This document shows, piece after piece, positions 44,214 to 54,639 of a DNA stretch of 64,000 nt; position 1 is the stretch's first letter, and the number at the start of each line of letters is the position of its first letter. This DNA comes from SYFY01 sp041752315 (GTDB lineage: Bacteria; Pseudomonadota; Gammaproteobacteria; Pseudomonadales; Azotimanducaceae): NCBI GenBank assembly GCA_041752315.1, contig JBGSHJ010000059.1, forward strand, positions 76,656 to 140,655. Direction: 5' to 3'. Under the pieces are notes generated by a model, which saw nothing but the letters and a program-made list of their open reading frames with translations, made no database searches and was not told where the DNA came from. The translations under genes and the position numbers were made by a program.

Positions 44214-45722
44214 GTGAAAGACAATTTCTTTAACAAGCTGGCTCACGAGGCGCATGCGGCCGGCGATCGGCCATGCCTGTTTCTTGAAGACGGAAGTACT
44301 CTCACCTATCGGGATGTGTACTCGCGTGCGGCCGCGTACGCCGGTGCATTGGATGCCATGAACGTTCGACCGGGAGACCGTGTTGTCGTTCAGGTGGAAA
44401 AATCTGCCGAAAATCTGGCGTTGTACCTGGGCTGCCTGCAGGCAGGAGCGGTCTATGTGCCCCTCAATACGGCGTACACGCGGGAAGAAGTCACCTACTT
44501 TCTGACGGATGCCGAACCGATTGTGTTTGCAGCCAGTGAAGTCGATCCTGTTCTGGCAGCCCGTTTTCCTCACGTCCATTGTGTGTCTCTGGACGCACAG
44601 GGAAACGGGACGCTCGTCGAGGCAGTCGCGCGGGCGACGCCGAGGGTTGGCATCGTACCCAGGAAGGGAAGTGACCTGGCTGCGATCGTCTACACCTCCG
44701 GTACCACAGGCCGGTCAAAAGGCGCGATGCTCTCACACGACAATCTTGCCACCAACGCGCAGGCTCTGATCGAGGCGTGGGGCTGGCGTGACGATGACGT
44801 ACTGCTGCACGCACTCCCGATATTCCATGTCCATGGCCTCTTCATTGCCATGCACTGCGCACTGGGCACCGGTACACCCATGATATTCCTGCCAAGGTTC
44901 ATCGCCAGGCAGACGCTTGCACGCCTGGCTGATGCAACAGTGCTGATGGGCGTGCCAACCTTTTATACACGCCTGCTTGGCGAACCTTCACTGACCGCGG
45001 ACGCGGTGCGGCACATCCGTGTTTTCATCTGCGGATCAGCGCCACTCACGCCGCAGACTTTCACCGAGTTCGAATCCCGTACCGGACACTGCATCGTCGA
45101 GCGATACGGCATGAGCGAAACCATCATCAATACGACCAATCCACTGATCGGGGTTCGCCTTCCCGGTACAGTTGGTTATGCACTGCCTGGCGTCGAAGTC
45201 CGGATTGCCGATGCCAACGGGGCGGAACTGCCGATCGGTGAAGTGGGCATGATCGAAGTGCGAGGCAACAATGTGTTCTCCGGATACTGGCGCATGCCGG
45301 AAAAGACCCGTGAGGAAATCCGGCCTGACGGTTTTTTCATTACGGGTGATCTTGGCACCATGGCACCCGATGCCAGAGTCAGCATCGTTGGGCGGGGCAA
45401 GGATCTGGTGATTTCGGGAGGCTACAACGTGTACCCGAAAGAGATCGAAGATGTACTGGACGGGTTTGCGGAGATCGCCGAGTCCGCGGTCATCGGTGTA
45501 CCACATCCTGACTTCGGCGAGGCCGTGGTTGCGGTGGTTGTTCCAACGGGCGCGCCAGTCGAACTGGATTCACTGCAAGCGGCGCTGTCGACAAGGCTCG
45601 CAAGGTTCAAGCAGCCCAAGGCGCTGGTGAACGTTACCGAACTGCCCCGCAATGCGATGGGCAAGGTGCAGAAAAACCTGCTCCGTCAGCAGTATGGAAA
45701 CTCGTTTGCACCCGTGAAATAA
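44214..45722 (+). CDS. Malonyl-CoA synthetase-like acyl-CoA ligase
   Basis: A 502-residue ANL-family adenylating enzyme. P-loop YTSGTTGRSKGAM, then HALPIFHVHGLF, ERYGMSETI, and ITGDLGTMAPDAR, and the catalytic Lys is in the terminal RNAMGKVQKN. The sequence is most like MatB, which activates malonate or methylmalonate, but short-chain acyl-CoA synthetases are close. The start is not clear: GTG at 44214 gives the family N-terminus (xDNFFNKL); TTG at 44205 is possible. Confidence 0.8.
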   Translation: MKDNFFNKLAHEAHAAGDRPCLFLEDGSTLTYRDVYSRAAAYAGALDAMNVRPGDRVVVQVEKSAENLALYLGCLQAGAVYVPLNTAYTREEVTYFLTDAEPIVFAASEVDPVLAARFPHVHCVSLDAQGNGTLVEAVARATPRVGIVPRKGSDLAAIVYTSGTTGRSKGAMLSHDNLATNAQALIEAWGWRDDDVLLHALPIFHVHGLFIAMHCALGTGTPMIFLPRFIARQTLARLADATVLMGVPTFYTRLLGEPSLTADAVRHIRVFICGSAPLTPQTFTEFESRTGHCIVERYGMSETIINTTNPLIGVRLPGTVGYALPGVEVRIADANGAELPIGEVGMIEVRGNNVFSGYWRMPEKTREEIRPDGFFITGDLGTMAPDARVSIVGRGKDLVISGGYNVYPKEIEDVLDGFAEIAESAVIGVPHPDFGEAVVAVVVPTGAPVELDSLQAALSTRLARFKQPKALVNVTELPRNAMGKVQKNLLRQQYGNSFAPVK

Positions 45723-45746
45723 CGCGTTATCGCGAGTCTTGAGAGT

Positions 45747-46907
45747 TCAGTTCAGTTGAGGTGAACCGATCGCACGGACCAGTTCGTCGCGGATCGCCTG
45801 ATTGCATTGTGTGATGTAAGCCAGTGCAGATCCGGATAGCTCGGCTGCGTACGCGGGGCTCTGCAGGATGGAGACCACCTGCCTTGCAAATTGTTCGTCG
45901 TTCCCTGCCGCAAGATAGGCAACGCCTTGACCCGCTTCCATGCCCTCGGACCCGATCAGTGCCGTGACCAGTGGTTTCCCGTAGCCCAGCGCCTCCAGGT
46001 TCTTGATCGCGACCCCGGTCTTGAACTGAACCGGATTGATGACCACCGTGGATGCGGCGTAGGTAGCCCGAAGGTCCTCCACACGACCGAGGAGTTCGAT
46101 GCCATCTCCACCAACCAGCGATCGACATACCGAGCCTGCAACGACCAGGACTGCGACAGGTCTTGCCTGCCGGATTGCAGGAAAGATGTTGTCGATGAAG
46201 TGACGGATGCCATGGACGTTGATGCCATTGTCCGATGCCACAAAGAGGATCCGATCGGCGATCGTCGACAGCAGCGGATCAATTGGCGTGATGTGGCCGA
46301 GAGTCACGATCTTCGTACGTGTCAGCTTTGCGAACTCCGTTCGCTCGCGGTCCTGTATGGCAAAAACCAGGTCGGCACGGTCAAACGCCGTCCGTTCACC
46401 CGCTTCGGTCGTCGAGTACCACTTGGGGATTTCACCGTGTTCAAGGTACTGGCGATGCCGATTGGCAAATGCATCGTGGGTGTCGATGACGCGTGCGACG
46501 TCGGGACCAAAGTTCAGCAGCACGCGGGAAAAGAAGACATAACTTGCGATCACTGCGTGAAAGGGGTTGTCGCGATGCAACTGCCCGACCCGATCGTCCA
46601 GAGTCGGGTCGTACCATTCGTCGATATGCAGCGTGTACTTTGCATCCACGCTGAAACGACCGAGCAACTTTCGCTTCAGCCGTGTGCCAAATCGGGCCGC
46701 TGGCCTGACGTACTCGACCCAATGGTATGCACCTCCCCAGATGTTCCTCATCATCTCGTCATCGCCAGGCTCTTGCCGGGCATGCAGAAACGTCACGTCG
46801 TAGCCGAGATCCAGCAGCGCCTGCAGCAGTGAACTGACACGGGTTCGATTGCCAGCAGTTTGTGGATGGGTTGGCACAGGAGACACTAACAAAACACGAC
46901 GTTGCAT
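45747..46907 (-). CDS. Glycosyltransferase (GT4-like)
   Basis: A 386-residue GT-B-type enzyme. The N-terminus is RRVLLVSPVPTHPQTAGNRTRV and the C-terminal donor-site region is TGVAIKNLEALGYGKPLVT. It follows ugd by 9 bases on the same strand, so it may use UDP-glucuronate or a derived sugar for a surface glycan. It lacks a membrane segment. Confidence 0.82.
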   Translation of the reverse strand: MQRRVLLVSPVPTHPQTAGNRTRVSSLLQALLDLGYDVTFLHARQEPGDDEMMRNIWGGAYHWVEYVRPAARFGTRLKRKLLGRFSVDAKYTLHIDEWYDPTLDDRVGQLHRDNPFHAVIASYVFFSRVLLNFGPDVARVIDTHDAFANRHRQYLEHGEIPKWYSTTEAGERTAFDRADLVFAIQDRERTEFAKLTRTKIVTLGHITPIDPLLSTIADRILFVASDNGINVHGIRHFIDNIFPAIRQARPVAVLVVAGSVCRSLVGGDGIELLGRVEDLRATYAASTVVINPVQFKTGVAIKNLEALGYGKPLVTALIGSEGMEAGQGVAYLAAGNDEQFARQVVSILQSPAYAAELSGSALAYITQCNQAIRDELVRAIGSPQLN

Positions 46908-46916
46908 CAGAACACC

Positions 46917-48266
46917 TCAGGCCGCGCTGCGATCACGTGGTCGAAGACCTCTACCGATACCGAAGTACGCGATACCCAGTTCCTGCATTGCTGCAGGCTC
47001 GAACAGGTTTCGTCCGTCAAAAATAGTCCGGGAACGCAGTTTCGACTTCAGCAGTCTGAAATCAGGGCTGCGAAACTCGTTCCATTCAGTAACGATGACC
47101 AGGGCATCCGCGTCGTCGAGCACATCGTCTCGACGATCGAAAATCTCGATACATGGTACGGATTGAAAATGTTCGCGGGCTTTTTGTCGGGCCTCGGGAT
47201 CGTACGCTCTGACCACGGCGCCGGCGTTCAACAACTGATTGATCACAACCAGACTTGGTGCTTCCCGGAGATCATCAGTATTAGGTTTGAAGGATAATCC
47301 CCAGACGGCAAACTTCAGACCTTGCACATTGCCATTGAAGTGCCGCTCGATTTTTGAGTACAGCACCTGCTTCTGCCGTTCGTTGATGGTCTCAACACCT
47401 TGCATTACCGCGGCCTCAAACCCCAGGCTGTCAGCCATTCTGACTAGAGCTTTGACATCCTTCGGGAAGCAGGAGCCACCAAAACCGGCTCCTGCGTAGA
47501 GAAAATCGAAGCCAATTCTTGGGTCAGGCCCGATGCCGCGGCGAACGGCCTCGATATCTGCGCCCAGTCGTTCGGCCAGGTTGGCCATTTCGTTCATCAG
47601 ACTGATTCGTGTGGCCAGCATCGCATTGGCAGCGTACTTGGTCAGCTCGGAAGATCGAACGTCCATGACGATGACTGCGTCGCGATTTCGATTGTACGGC
47701 GCATACAGTGCCTTGAGAGTACTTATGGTTGCCTGGTTCGACGACCCGATGACCACTCGGTCCGGCTTCATGAAATCGCCGACTGCAGCGCCTTCCTTGA
47801 GAAACTCGGGATTCGAGGCAACGTCGAACTCGATATCCACCCCTCGTTGAACAAGGATTTCTGCGATGGTCTCGCGAATGAGGTCGCCCGTACCAACCGG
47901 AACGGTCGATTTGCTAACGACAATCTTGGGTGTCTGCATCCGTTGCCCGATGGACTGGGCGACCGCTTTTACATGGGACAGGTCTGCAGAACCATCTGCG
48001 GCAGATGGGGTACCAACTGCGATGAAAATCACTTCACCATGGTCGATGCCTCGTAGTGCATCGGTGGTGAAAGCCAGCCGTCCAGCTCGATGATTGCGAA
48101 CCACCATTTCTTCCAGACCAGGTTCGAAGATGGGCAGCACTCCATCGCTCAGGCGGGACACCACCGTTGGATTGACGTCGATGCAAGTCACCTGGTTACC
48201 CATCTCGGCAAAACAGGTCCCAGTCACCAGACCCACATATCCGGTGCCGAAAATGGTGATGTTCAC
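46917..48266 (-). CDS. ugd: UDP-glucose 6-dehydrogenase
   Basis: A 449-residue enzyme oxidising UDP-glucose to UDP-glucuronate with two NAD+. The NAD fold begins ITIFGTGYVGLVTG. The catalytic Cys is C266 in GAGFGGSCFPKD, with Lys in NPEFLKEGAA. It precedes the glycosyltransferase gene, forming a two-gene polysaccharide unit. Confidence 0.94.
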   Translation of the reverse strand: MNITIFGTGYVGLVTGTCFAEMGNQVTCIDVNPTVVSRLSDGVLPIFEPGLEEMVVRNHRAGRLAFTTDALRGIDHGEVIFIAVGTPSAADGSADLSHVKAVAQSIGQRMQTPKIVVSKSTVPVGTGDLIRETIAEILVQRGVDIEFDVASNPEFLKEGAAVGDFMKPDRVVIGSSNQATISTLKALYAPYNRNRDAVIVMDVRSSELTKYAANAMLATRISLMNEMANLAERLGADIEAVRRGIGPDPRIGFDFLYAGAGFGGSCFPKDVKALVRMADSLGFEAAVMQGVETINERQKQVLYSKIERHFNGNVQGLKFAVWGLSFKPNTDDLREAPSLVVINQLLNAGAVVRAYDPEARQKAREHFQSVPCIEIFDRRDDVLDDADALVIVTEWNEFRSPDFRLLKSKLRSRTIFDGRNLFEPAAMQELGIAYFGIGRGLRPRDRSAA

Positions 48267-48430
48267 TGCAGACTCCTGTCCTGATCACTGACTGTTCTGT
48301 CGGTACGATTGATTCCCGCCCGCTGGCGGTTGCGCCACGTGCCGGTTGTGGCACTCGGCATGATTCGACGGTCCACGGTCCTGTTTGCCCGCTGTATGAT
48401 ATGCGAACTTTAATGTACCGGACGTGACGC

Positions 48431-49804
48431 TTGTTGTACGACTATGACTTGTTTGTGATTGGCGCCGGGAGTGGTGGGGTTCGAGCCAGCCGGATGTCGG
48501 CAAAGGCAGGTGCCCGGGTCGGAATCGCCGAGTCCACGTTTCTGGGCGGTACCTGTGTCAACGTGGGATGCATTCCAAAAAAGCTGTTTGTTTACGGATC
48601 GCATTTTGCTGCCGACTTTGAGGAAGCCGCAGGCTACGGCTGGTCAACACGTGATCGGCACTTCGACTGGCCGACGCTTCGAGACAACAAGACCCGGGAA
48701 ATAAGCCGGCTCAACGGCATTTACGAAAATCTTCTGACCAGTGCCGGTGTGTCGATTCATCGCTGTCACGCCAGACTGATCGACCCGCATGTGATCGAAC
48801 TCGACGGGAAACGCGTCACTGCAGACAAGATTCTGATTGCCACCGGCGGACGACCGCACGTCCCCGATTTTCCTGGTGCTGAACATGTGATCACCTCCGA
48901 AGAAGCTTTCTACCTGCCGGTGTTTCCCGAACACGTCGTGGTCGTCGGCGGTGGGTATATCGCCGTGGAATTCGCGGGGATTTTCAAGGGGCTTGGTGCA
49001 CAGACCCATCTCGTGTATCGCGGACCGCTGTTCCTTCGAGGTTTTGATGAGGGTATCCGCGGATTTGTGAAGGATGAACTCGAGCGCAAGGGCATCGGCC
49101 TGCAATTCAACACTGATGTTGAGTCGATCAGCCAGGAGCCAGCCAAAGACGGCAACCGGGAGAGGCAGAAAAAGCGACTGCATTTCCGCGATGGCACAAC
49201 CATGGACACGGACCTCGTTCTGTATGCAACCGGACGCAGGCCAAACACATCGAATCTGGGTCTTGAAGCCTGTGGTGTAGCGTTGCAACCGGGCGGAGCA
49301 ATCCATGTTGACGACTATTTCCAGACATCGGTACCCAACATCTACGCCATTGGCGATGTCATCGATCGAATGCAGTTGACCCCGGTGGCGATCGCCGAGG
49401 CCATGTGCATCGTCAACAACCTTTTTGGCAAGGCGCCCAGGCGCACTCAGGACTACACCAACGTCCCGACCGCGGTGTTCTGTCAACCGAACATAGGCAC
49501 CGTCGGACAGACAGAGGCGCAGGCGGCAGCGGAAGGCGCGATCAGTGTCTTCGAGACATCCTTCCGCCCCCTGAAACACACGTTGAGCGGTTCGACCGAG
49601 CGGACGTTCATGAAAATGATCGTACGCAAGTCGGATGATCGTGTGGTTGGTCTGCACATGGTGGGGCACGATGCCGGGGAAATAGTGCAGGGGATGGCAG
49701 TTGCGATGAAGGCCGGCGCAACCAAGGCGCAGTTTGATGCAACCGTCGGTATCCACCCCAGTGCGGCAGAAGAATTTGTGACGATGCGAGAGGCGACACG
49801 TTGA
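48431..49804 (+). CDS. gor: Glutathione-disulfide reductase
   Basis: A 457-residue FAD/NAD(P) disulfide oxidoreductase. GAGSGGVRAS binds FAD, redox cysteines are C42 and C47 in GGTCVNVGCIPKK, and the C-terminal catalytic His-Glu is in TVGIHPSAAEEF. The NADP domain has VVVGGGYIAVEFAG and the arginine-rich VYRGPLFLRGFD. It starts with TTG (48431 or 48434). A TATGAT -10-like element lies at 48395-48400. It overlaps the next gene's ATG by one base. Confidence 0.92.
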   Translation: MLYDYDLFVIGAGSGGVRASRMSAKAGARVGIAESTFLGGTCVNVGCIPKKLFVYGSHFAADFEEAAGYGWSTRDRHFDWPTLRDNKTREISRLNGIYENLLTSAGVSIHRCHARLIDPHVIELDGKRVTADKILIATGGRPHVPDFPGAEHVITSEEAFYLPVFPEHVVVVGGGYIAVEFAGIFKGLGAQTHLVYRGPLFLRGFDEGIRGFVKDELERKGIGLQFNTDVESISQEPAKDGNRERQKKRLHFRDGTTMDTDLVLYATGRRPNTSNLGLEACGVALQPGGAIHVDDYFQTSVPNIYAIGDVIDRMQLTPVAIAEAMCIVNNLFGKAPRRTQDYTNVPTAVFCQPNIGTVGQTEAQAAAEGAISVFETSFRPLKHTLSGSTERTFMKMIVRKSDDRVVGLHMVGHDAGEIVQGMAVAMKAGATKAQFDATVGIHPSAAEEFVTMREATR

Positions 49805-51195
49805 TGAAAAATCTGTTCATGGTCATGTTGACACTGTTGTTCATGCCCGCGCTGGGATGGTCAGGGCAGGTTGTGCTGTTCCTTGGCGATGGCATGGGGG
49901 TCACCACAGTTACCGCGGGCAGGATTCTCGCCGGGCAGAAACTGGGCAAACAAGGTGAAGAACACCAGTTGAGTTTCGAAGACTACGACAATGTTGCGCT
50001 GATCAAGACATACAACACGGATATGCAGGTCGCCGACTCTGCCGGAACGATGTCGGCTATCGTCACAGGGCAGAAGACCCGGTTTGGTGTCTTGTCAGTG
50101 AAGTCGAGTGTCGAACGAGGCAATTGTGCACAGTCCCTGAGCGGATCGGTACCAACGCTGCTTGAACAGGCAGAGACGGCCGGGTTTGCCACAGGTGTCG
50201 TCACCACCACCCGGATCACGCATGCCACACCTGCAGCCACCTACGCACATGTGCCAGAACGCGATTGGGAAGATGACTCGATGCTGCCACCGGCTGCCAT
50301 CGAGGCCGGATGCAAGGATATCGCGCAATCACTGATCGAGTTTGCGATCGGCGACGGTATTGATGTCATTTTCGGTGGTGGGCGGGCAAATTTTCTGCCC
50401 ACCGGCGAGACGGATCCCGAATATCCGGAGATAAAAGGGCGCCGAAACGATGGCCGCAACCTGATCAAGGAGTGGCTGGAACAGAACCAGAGTCCCAAGG
50501 CCATTGAGCGACGGTTTGTGTGGAATACAGAGTCTTTTGCGGCCCTTGGAACCAAGGGTCAGGTCCTGGGGCTTTTTGAACCTTCGCACATGCAGTTTGA
50601 TGCCGATCGCGCCAGGGATAGAGCGGGTGAACCATCGCTTGCAGAGATGACGGACCATGCAATCAGGTCCCTGCAGGCCAAGAGCCGGAATTTTTTCCTG
50701 GTCGTTGAAGGTGGTCGTATCGATCACGGGCATCATGCAGGCAACGCTTATCGGGCCCTGCATGATCTGCTGGCTTTCGATGCGGCAGTCGCCGTCGCCA
50801 ACAAGGCGCTGGATCCACGTCGGTCGCTGGTTCTCGTCACCGCTGATCACAGCCACACGCTGACCCTTGCCGGTTACCCACCTCGCGGCAATCCGATTCT
50901 GGGCAAGGTGCCAGTGATACCGGGTGGAGGAGAGGGCGGTGCACCGACGTACACGTATCCAACCCTCGGGTACGCCAACGGACCCGGCGCGCTGCCGAAC
51001 TACACCACAGTGGACACGCTGAGCCCTGATTACCGGCAACCGGCAACATTGCCCATGCTTGCTGAAACTCACGGGGGAGAGGATGTTGCCGCCTATGCGA
51101 GAGGCGTCGCAGGAGACCTTGTGCATGGTGTCATGGAGCAGAATGAGCTGCATCGAGCGCTATACAAGGCATTGTTTGGCAAAGCCCCGCGATAG
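49804..51195 (+). CDS. Alkaline phosphatase (PhoA family), exported
   Basis: 463 residues. The signal peptide is MLTLLFMPALGWS. Metal and catalytic residues: D29 in LFLGDGMG, the nucleophilic S79 in ADSAGTMS, the zinc sites in GGRIDHGHHAG and TADHSH, and the histidine in ETHGGEDV. It removes phosphate from monoesters in the periplasm. Coupling to gor by a 1-base overlap is unusual for a phosphate-stress gene. No Pho box was seen. Confidence 0.9.
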   Translation: MKNLFMVMLTLLFMPALGWSGQVVLFLGDGMGVTTVTAGRILAGQKLGKQGEEHQLSFEDYDNVALIKTYNTDMQVADSAGTMSAIVTGQKTRFGVLSVKSSVERGNCAQSLSGSVPTLLEQAETAGFATGVVTTTRITHATPAATYAHVPERDWEDDSMLPPAAIEAGCKDIAQSLIEFAIGDGIDVIFGGGRANFLPTGETDPEYPEIKGRRNDGRNLIKEWLEQNQSPKAIERRFVWNTESFAALGTKGQVLGLFEPSHMQFDADRARDRAGEPSLAEMTDHAIRSLQAKSRNFFLVVEGGRIDHGHHAGNAYRALHDLLAFDAAVAVANKALDPRRSLVLVTADHSHTLTLAGYPPRGNPILGKVPVIPGGGEGGAPTYTYPTLGYANGPGALPNYTTVDTLSPDYRQPATLPMLAETHGGEDVAAYARGVAGDLVHGVMEQNELHRALYKALFGKAPR

Positions 51196-51291
51196 GAAAC
51201 AGGGCGCTGACTCGGGGTCCGGCTGAACAGGGCGGTCCAAAAGACCGGTGTGCCGCCAAAGCCACGGCCCTTCCAGTGGTGCGGGAGCTTG

Positions 51292-53109
51292 TTACAGGTC
51301 GAAGCAGACCTGGCAGAGGGCCTGGATCTGGGCCGGGCGATCGAGGATTGGGAGCCAACGCCGCATTTCAGCCTCGGCACGAAATATCAACCCGGTACGT
51401 TCAGGTACTACATTGCTGACCAGGCGAGACTCCAGGAACAGATTCAGTATTTCATAGCGCGGATCAATGGGTGGAGTGAATTCCCTCACTGCAAAATCTT
51501 CCAGTCCGGCCAGCCTGGCTGCATGTGCGATGGCATCATCGAGGGTACCCAACTCGTCCACCAGGCCCAGATCCTTGGCACGTGTACCCAGCCACACACG
51601 ACCTTCAGCGATCTCGGCAACCCGCTCGGGAGCCAGGTTGCGCCCTCTGGCAACCAGATTCACAAAATCCCCATAGGTGCGATTGACCGATGCCTGAGCG
51701 ATGCGGGCGTACGGTTCGCTCAATGCGCCGTAGGGATTCAATGCACCGGACAGGGGACTGGTTCCGACGCCATCGCTGCGTACCCCGACACTCTCCAGGG
51801 CCCGCTCAACCGAAGGCATGAGAGAGAAGACACCGATCGAACCGGTAATGGTCTGTGGGTGCGAAACGACCGCATCGGCAGTCGAGGCAATCCAGTAGCC
51901 TCCGGATGCCGCAACTTCCCCCATCGAAACAACGACGGATTTTTTTGCCAGCTGGACAAGCTCCAGTTCCTTGCGTATCTGTTCCGACGCAAACGCACTG
52001 CCGCCTGGCGAGTCAATCCGCACGACCAGCGCACGGATGTTCTTGTCATCCCTGGCTGCACGGATCTGTTCGCGCATGACGTCCGGTTCGATGGACATGG
52101 TTCCATCACCACCATTGAGGATGGTTCCGGTCATGCGGATCAACGCGATGTTTGCGTCATCTTCGTCCGGCAATGACGTGGCTGTCGCTGCCAGGTAGTC
52201 CTCAAAACGGACCGCCTTGAAGTTCCCGGTGTCATCCGCACCGACCTTGTCCACCATCCGGGCGTTGAACTCATCTTCGGTCAGCAGTTCGTCAACCAGT
52301 GCGCTCTCGAGCGCTGCGCGAGCCGAGTCTCCGCCGGCCGCTTCGATTCGCTGGTCAATTTCACCTACATAGGCCGCAAATTCCCCATCGGTCAAACGCC
52401 GATTCCTGCTGACAGCGGCGGTGTAGTCCGCCCACAGCCCATCCACCAGTTCCCGATTTGCCTTGCGAGCAGCCTCCGACATGCCGTTTTCTGTAAAGGG
52501 CTCGACCGCGGATTTGAACTCTCCCACTCGAAACACATGCATTTGTACTTTCAACTTATCCAGCAAGTCCTTGAAATACAGTCCTTCTGCAGCAAATCCC
52601 TCAAACAGCAGTTCGCCCATCGGATGGAGGTATACCGCGTCTGCGGTGGAGGCCAGACGGTAGTGTTGCTGGCTGAACCAGGTTCCATAGGCCACAACTT
52701 CCTTGCCCCGTTCACGAAACGCATCCAGCGCGACATCCAGTACGTCTGCGTGAACGGAACTCAGTCCCGCAAGACTCTCAAGGTCCAGAACGATGACCCG
52801 GATGCGGTCATCTTCTCTTGCCAGCTCGATGGCCTTCAGCAGATCGGCCAGGATGATCTGCGGCTCCTGACCACCTCCGAGAAGCCACGACTGCAGCGGA
52901 TTGCCGATGGTCCTGTGCTCGCTCAGCACGCCGTTTGGCTGGATCAGCAAAGCACTGTTGTCGTCGATCTGCAGGCCCTGGCAACTGCCGACAAAGCTGC
53001 TCACCAGAAAAACGAGGACCACAATGAACAATGCATTCACAACAAAACGACGTGTCGTTGTGATGCCCCGCTCGAGTCGGGTCCAGAAGGAGACGGGGGA
53101 GTCGGTCAT
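51292..53109 (-). CDS. sppA: Signal peptide peptidase SppA (67 kDa type)
   Basis: 605 residues, the length of the duplicated E. coli type. One N-terminal membrane helix (23-42) anchors it in the inner membrane. The catalytic dyad is K199 (EFKSAVEPF, first half) and S402 (GEVAASGGYWIAS, second half), at the expected spacing. It degrades cleaved signal peptides. The gene is divergent from the MurF homologue. Confidence 0.93.
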   Translation of the reverse strand: MTDSPVSFWTRLERGITTTRRFVVNALFIVVLVFLVSSFVGSCQGLQIDDNSALLIQPNGVLSEHRTIGNPLQSWLLGGGQEPQIILADLLKAIELAREDDRIRVIVLDLESLAGLSSVHADVLDVALDAFRERGKEVVAYGTWFSQQHYRLASTADAVYLHPMGELLFEGFAAEGLYFKDLLDKLKVQMHVFRVGEFKSAVEPFTENGMSEAARKANRELVDGLWADYTAAVSRNRRLTDGEFAAYVGEIDQRIEAAGGDSARAALESALVDELLTEDEFNARMVDKVGADDTGNFKAVRFEDYLAATATSLPDEDDANIALIRMTGTILNGGDGTMSIEPDVMREQIRAARDDKNIRALVVRIDSPGGSAFASEQIRKELELVQLAKKSVVVSMGEVAASGGYWIASTADAVVSHPQTITGSIGVFSLMPSVERALESVGVRSDGVGTSPLSGALNPYGALSEPYARIAQASVNRTYGDFVNLVARGRNLAPERVAEIAEGRVWLGTRAKDLGLVDELGTLDDAIAHAARLAGLEDFAVREFTPPIDPRYEILNLFLESRLVSNVVPERTGLIFRAEAEMRRWLPILDRPAQIQALCQVCFDL

Positions 53110-53237
53110 GGACAGGATTCATCGATAGCCACTGATGTGTGCAGCATGACATACGGACATCGGGCTTGTGCAGCGGCCTTGTGTCGCGAAGGGGTCCCCG
53201 GCAGACTCTCGCGATCCCGAACTGGACAAAAATCAGC

Positions 53238-54614
53238 GTGTTGTGGTCTTGGAGCGAACTGCTTGCGGCAACCGGCGGCGTACCGTGTGGAGCGGCTTTC
53301 ACAGGCGACGTATCCGGCATCAGTATCGACTCGCGGGACCTGCGGTCGGGAGATCTGTTTGTGGCGCTGTCCGGGGATCCGGGGCCCCGCTTCCAGGCGA
53401 CCAGCACGAGCAATCGGGATGGTCACGACTTTCTCGAAGCTGCCAGGGTTGCTGGTGCTGCGTTGGCCTTGGTCAGCAGGCCGACAGGTCTAGAACAGAT
53501 GCCTTGTATCCAGGTTGAAGATACGCTTGACGCGCTGTGGGCATTGGCTCGTCGCCGCCGCAGGGAATTGTCGGCGCAGGTCATCGCCGTGACCGGTAGC
53601 AGTGGCAAGACCACTGCCAAGAGTCTGCTTCGCGCAGCGTGCTCCGCGTGGGCGGAGCCCGGTTCCCTGAATAATCACATCGGTGTTCCATTGTCTCTGG
53701 CCCGTACACCTCTGGATTGCACGACGGCGATCTACGAAATCGGCACCAGTCACCCTGGCGAAATCGCTCCCTTGTCACGATTGATCCAGCCGACCATCGG
53801 CATCGTGTTGAATGTCCATTCCGCGCACATCGGCAATTTTGGGGGGCACGAAGCACTTCTGGCAGAAAAATTGTCGATCGCTGACGGCGTCGTTCCGGGT
53901 GGCGTGCTGATTCGCGAAGCCAGTCTGCCGGCGAGCGACAGGACCGATCTTCGGCAGATCACGTTTGGGACCAGCCGAGAGGCCACGGTGAGACTCGATC
54001 TTGTCGTAGGAAATGTCGCCCGTTTCAGACTGCCGGATCGATCCCTGATGGCCAGGATCCCGGGCGGCGGGGAACATCGTGCATTGTCCTTGGCCGCGGT
54101 GATTGCGACATTGGTCGCGCTGGACCGGGATCCGGGAGCTGCAACCGATCTCGCTGACCAACTGGTGCCGGTTGGCCGAGGCCGGATCTTTGCTGCCTCG
54201 GGGATCCAGATCATGGATGACAGCTATAACGCCAATCCTGGAAGCATGTCGGCTTCACTGCACAACTTCTCGGCGCTGGCAGGGAAGCGGGGCTTTGCAT
54301 TGTTGGGCGAAATGCTGGAGCTTGGTGCCGACAGCGAAAACTACCATCGCAGTCTTGCCCGTGAGGTCGCCTCTCTCGCCGGTTTTTGGGGTGTTGGTGA
54401 TGGCATGCGTGTGCTCGAAAGTCTGCCCAATTGCCTTGGCTGGAGGCCGCTGGCGGACGATGGACTGCTTGCCGAAGTGGTGCACACGCTGGCTATTGGC
54501 GATCACCTGCTGATAAAGGGCAGCAATCGGGTGTTCTGGTCGAAGGATTTTGCGTCCCGGCTGCTCAAGCTGATAGGACCTGACAGTCTGAAAAAAGACC
54601 CGACGCCGGGGTAG
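53238..54614 (+). CDS. murF: UDP-N-acetylmuramoyl-tripeptide:D-Ala-D-Ala ligase homologue (MurF)
   Basis: About 458 residues from the GTG at 53238 (near the usual MurF length); the frame also opens at GTG 53139. The ATP loop is TGSSGKTTAK (around 119-128), then NNHIGVPLSL and DDSYNANPGSM. It adds D-Ala-D-Ala to the muramyl tripeptide in the cytoplasm. It is not in a division/cell-wall cluster here, which is unusual, and could be a second MurF. It ends inside a leftward terminator hairpin. Confidence 0.85.
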   Translation: MLWSWSELLAATGGVPCGAAFTGDVSGISIDSRDLRSGDLFVALSGDPGPRFQATSTSNRDGHDFLEAARVAGAALALVSRPTGLEQMPCIQVEDTLDALWALARRRRRELSAQVIAVTGSSGKTTAKSLLRAACSAWAEPGSLNNHIGVPLSLARTPLDCTTAIYEIGTSHPGEIAPLSRLIQPTIGIVLNVHSAHIGNFGGHEALLAEKLSIADGVVPGGVLIREASLPASDRTDLRQITFGTSREATVRLDLVVGNVARFRLPDRSLMARIPGGGEHRALSLAAVIATLVALDRDPGAATDLADQLVPVGRGRIFAASGIQIMDDSYNANPGSMSASLHNFSALAGKRGFALLGEMLELGADSENYHRSLAREVASLAGFWGVGDGMRVLESLPNCLGWRPLADDGLLAEVVHTLAIGDHLLIKGSNRVFWSKDFASRLLKLIGPDSLKKDPTPG

Positions 54615-54623
54615 GGCGTCGGG
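54591..54623 (-). terminator. Leftward intrinsic terminator overlapping the murF 3' end
   Basis: CCCGACGCC pairs with GGCGTCGGG (54599-54607 and 54615-54623) around 7 bases. A6 at 54591-54596 on the forward strand is a T-run when read leftwards, so the terminator faces left, with no intact gene on that side. Confidence 0.7.
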
Positions 54624-54639
54624 CAACTACCATCAGGAG

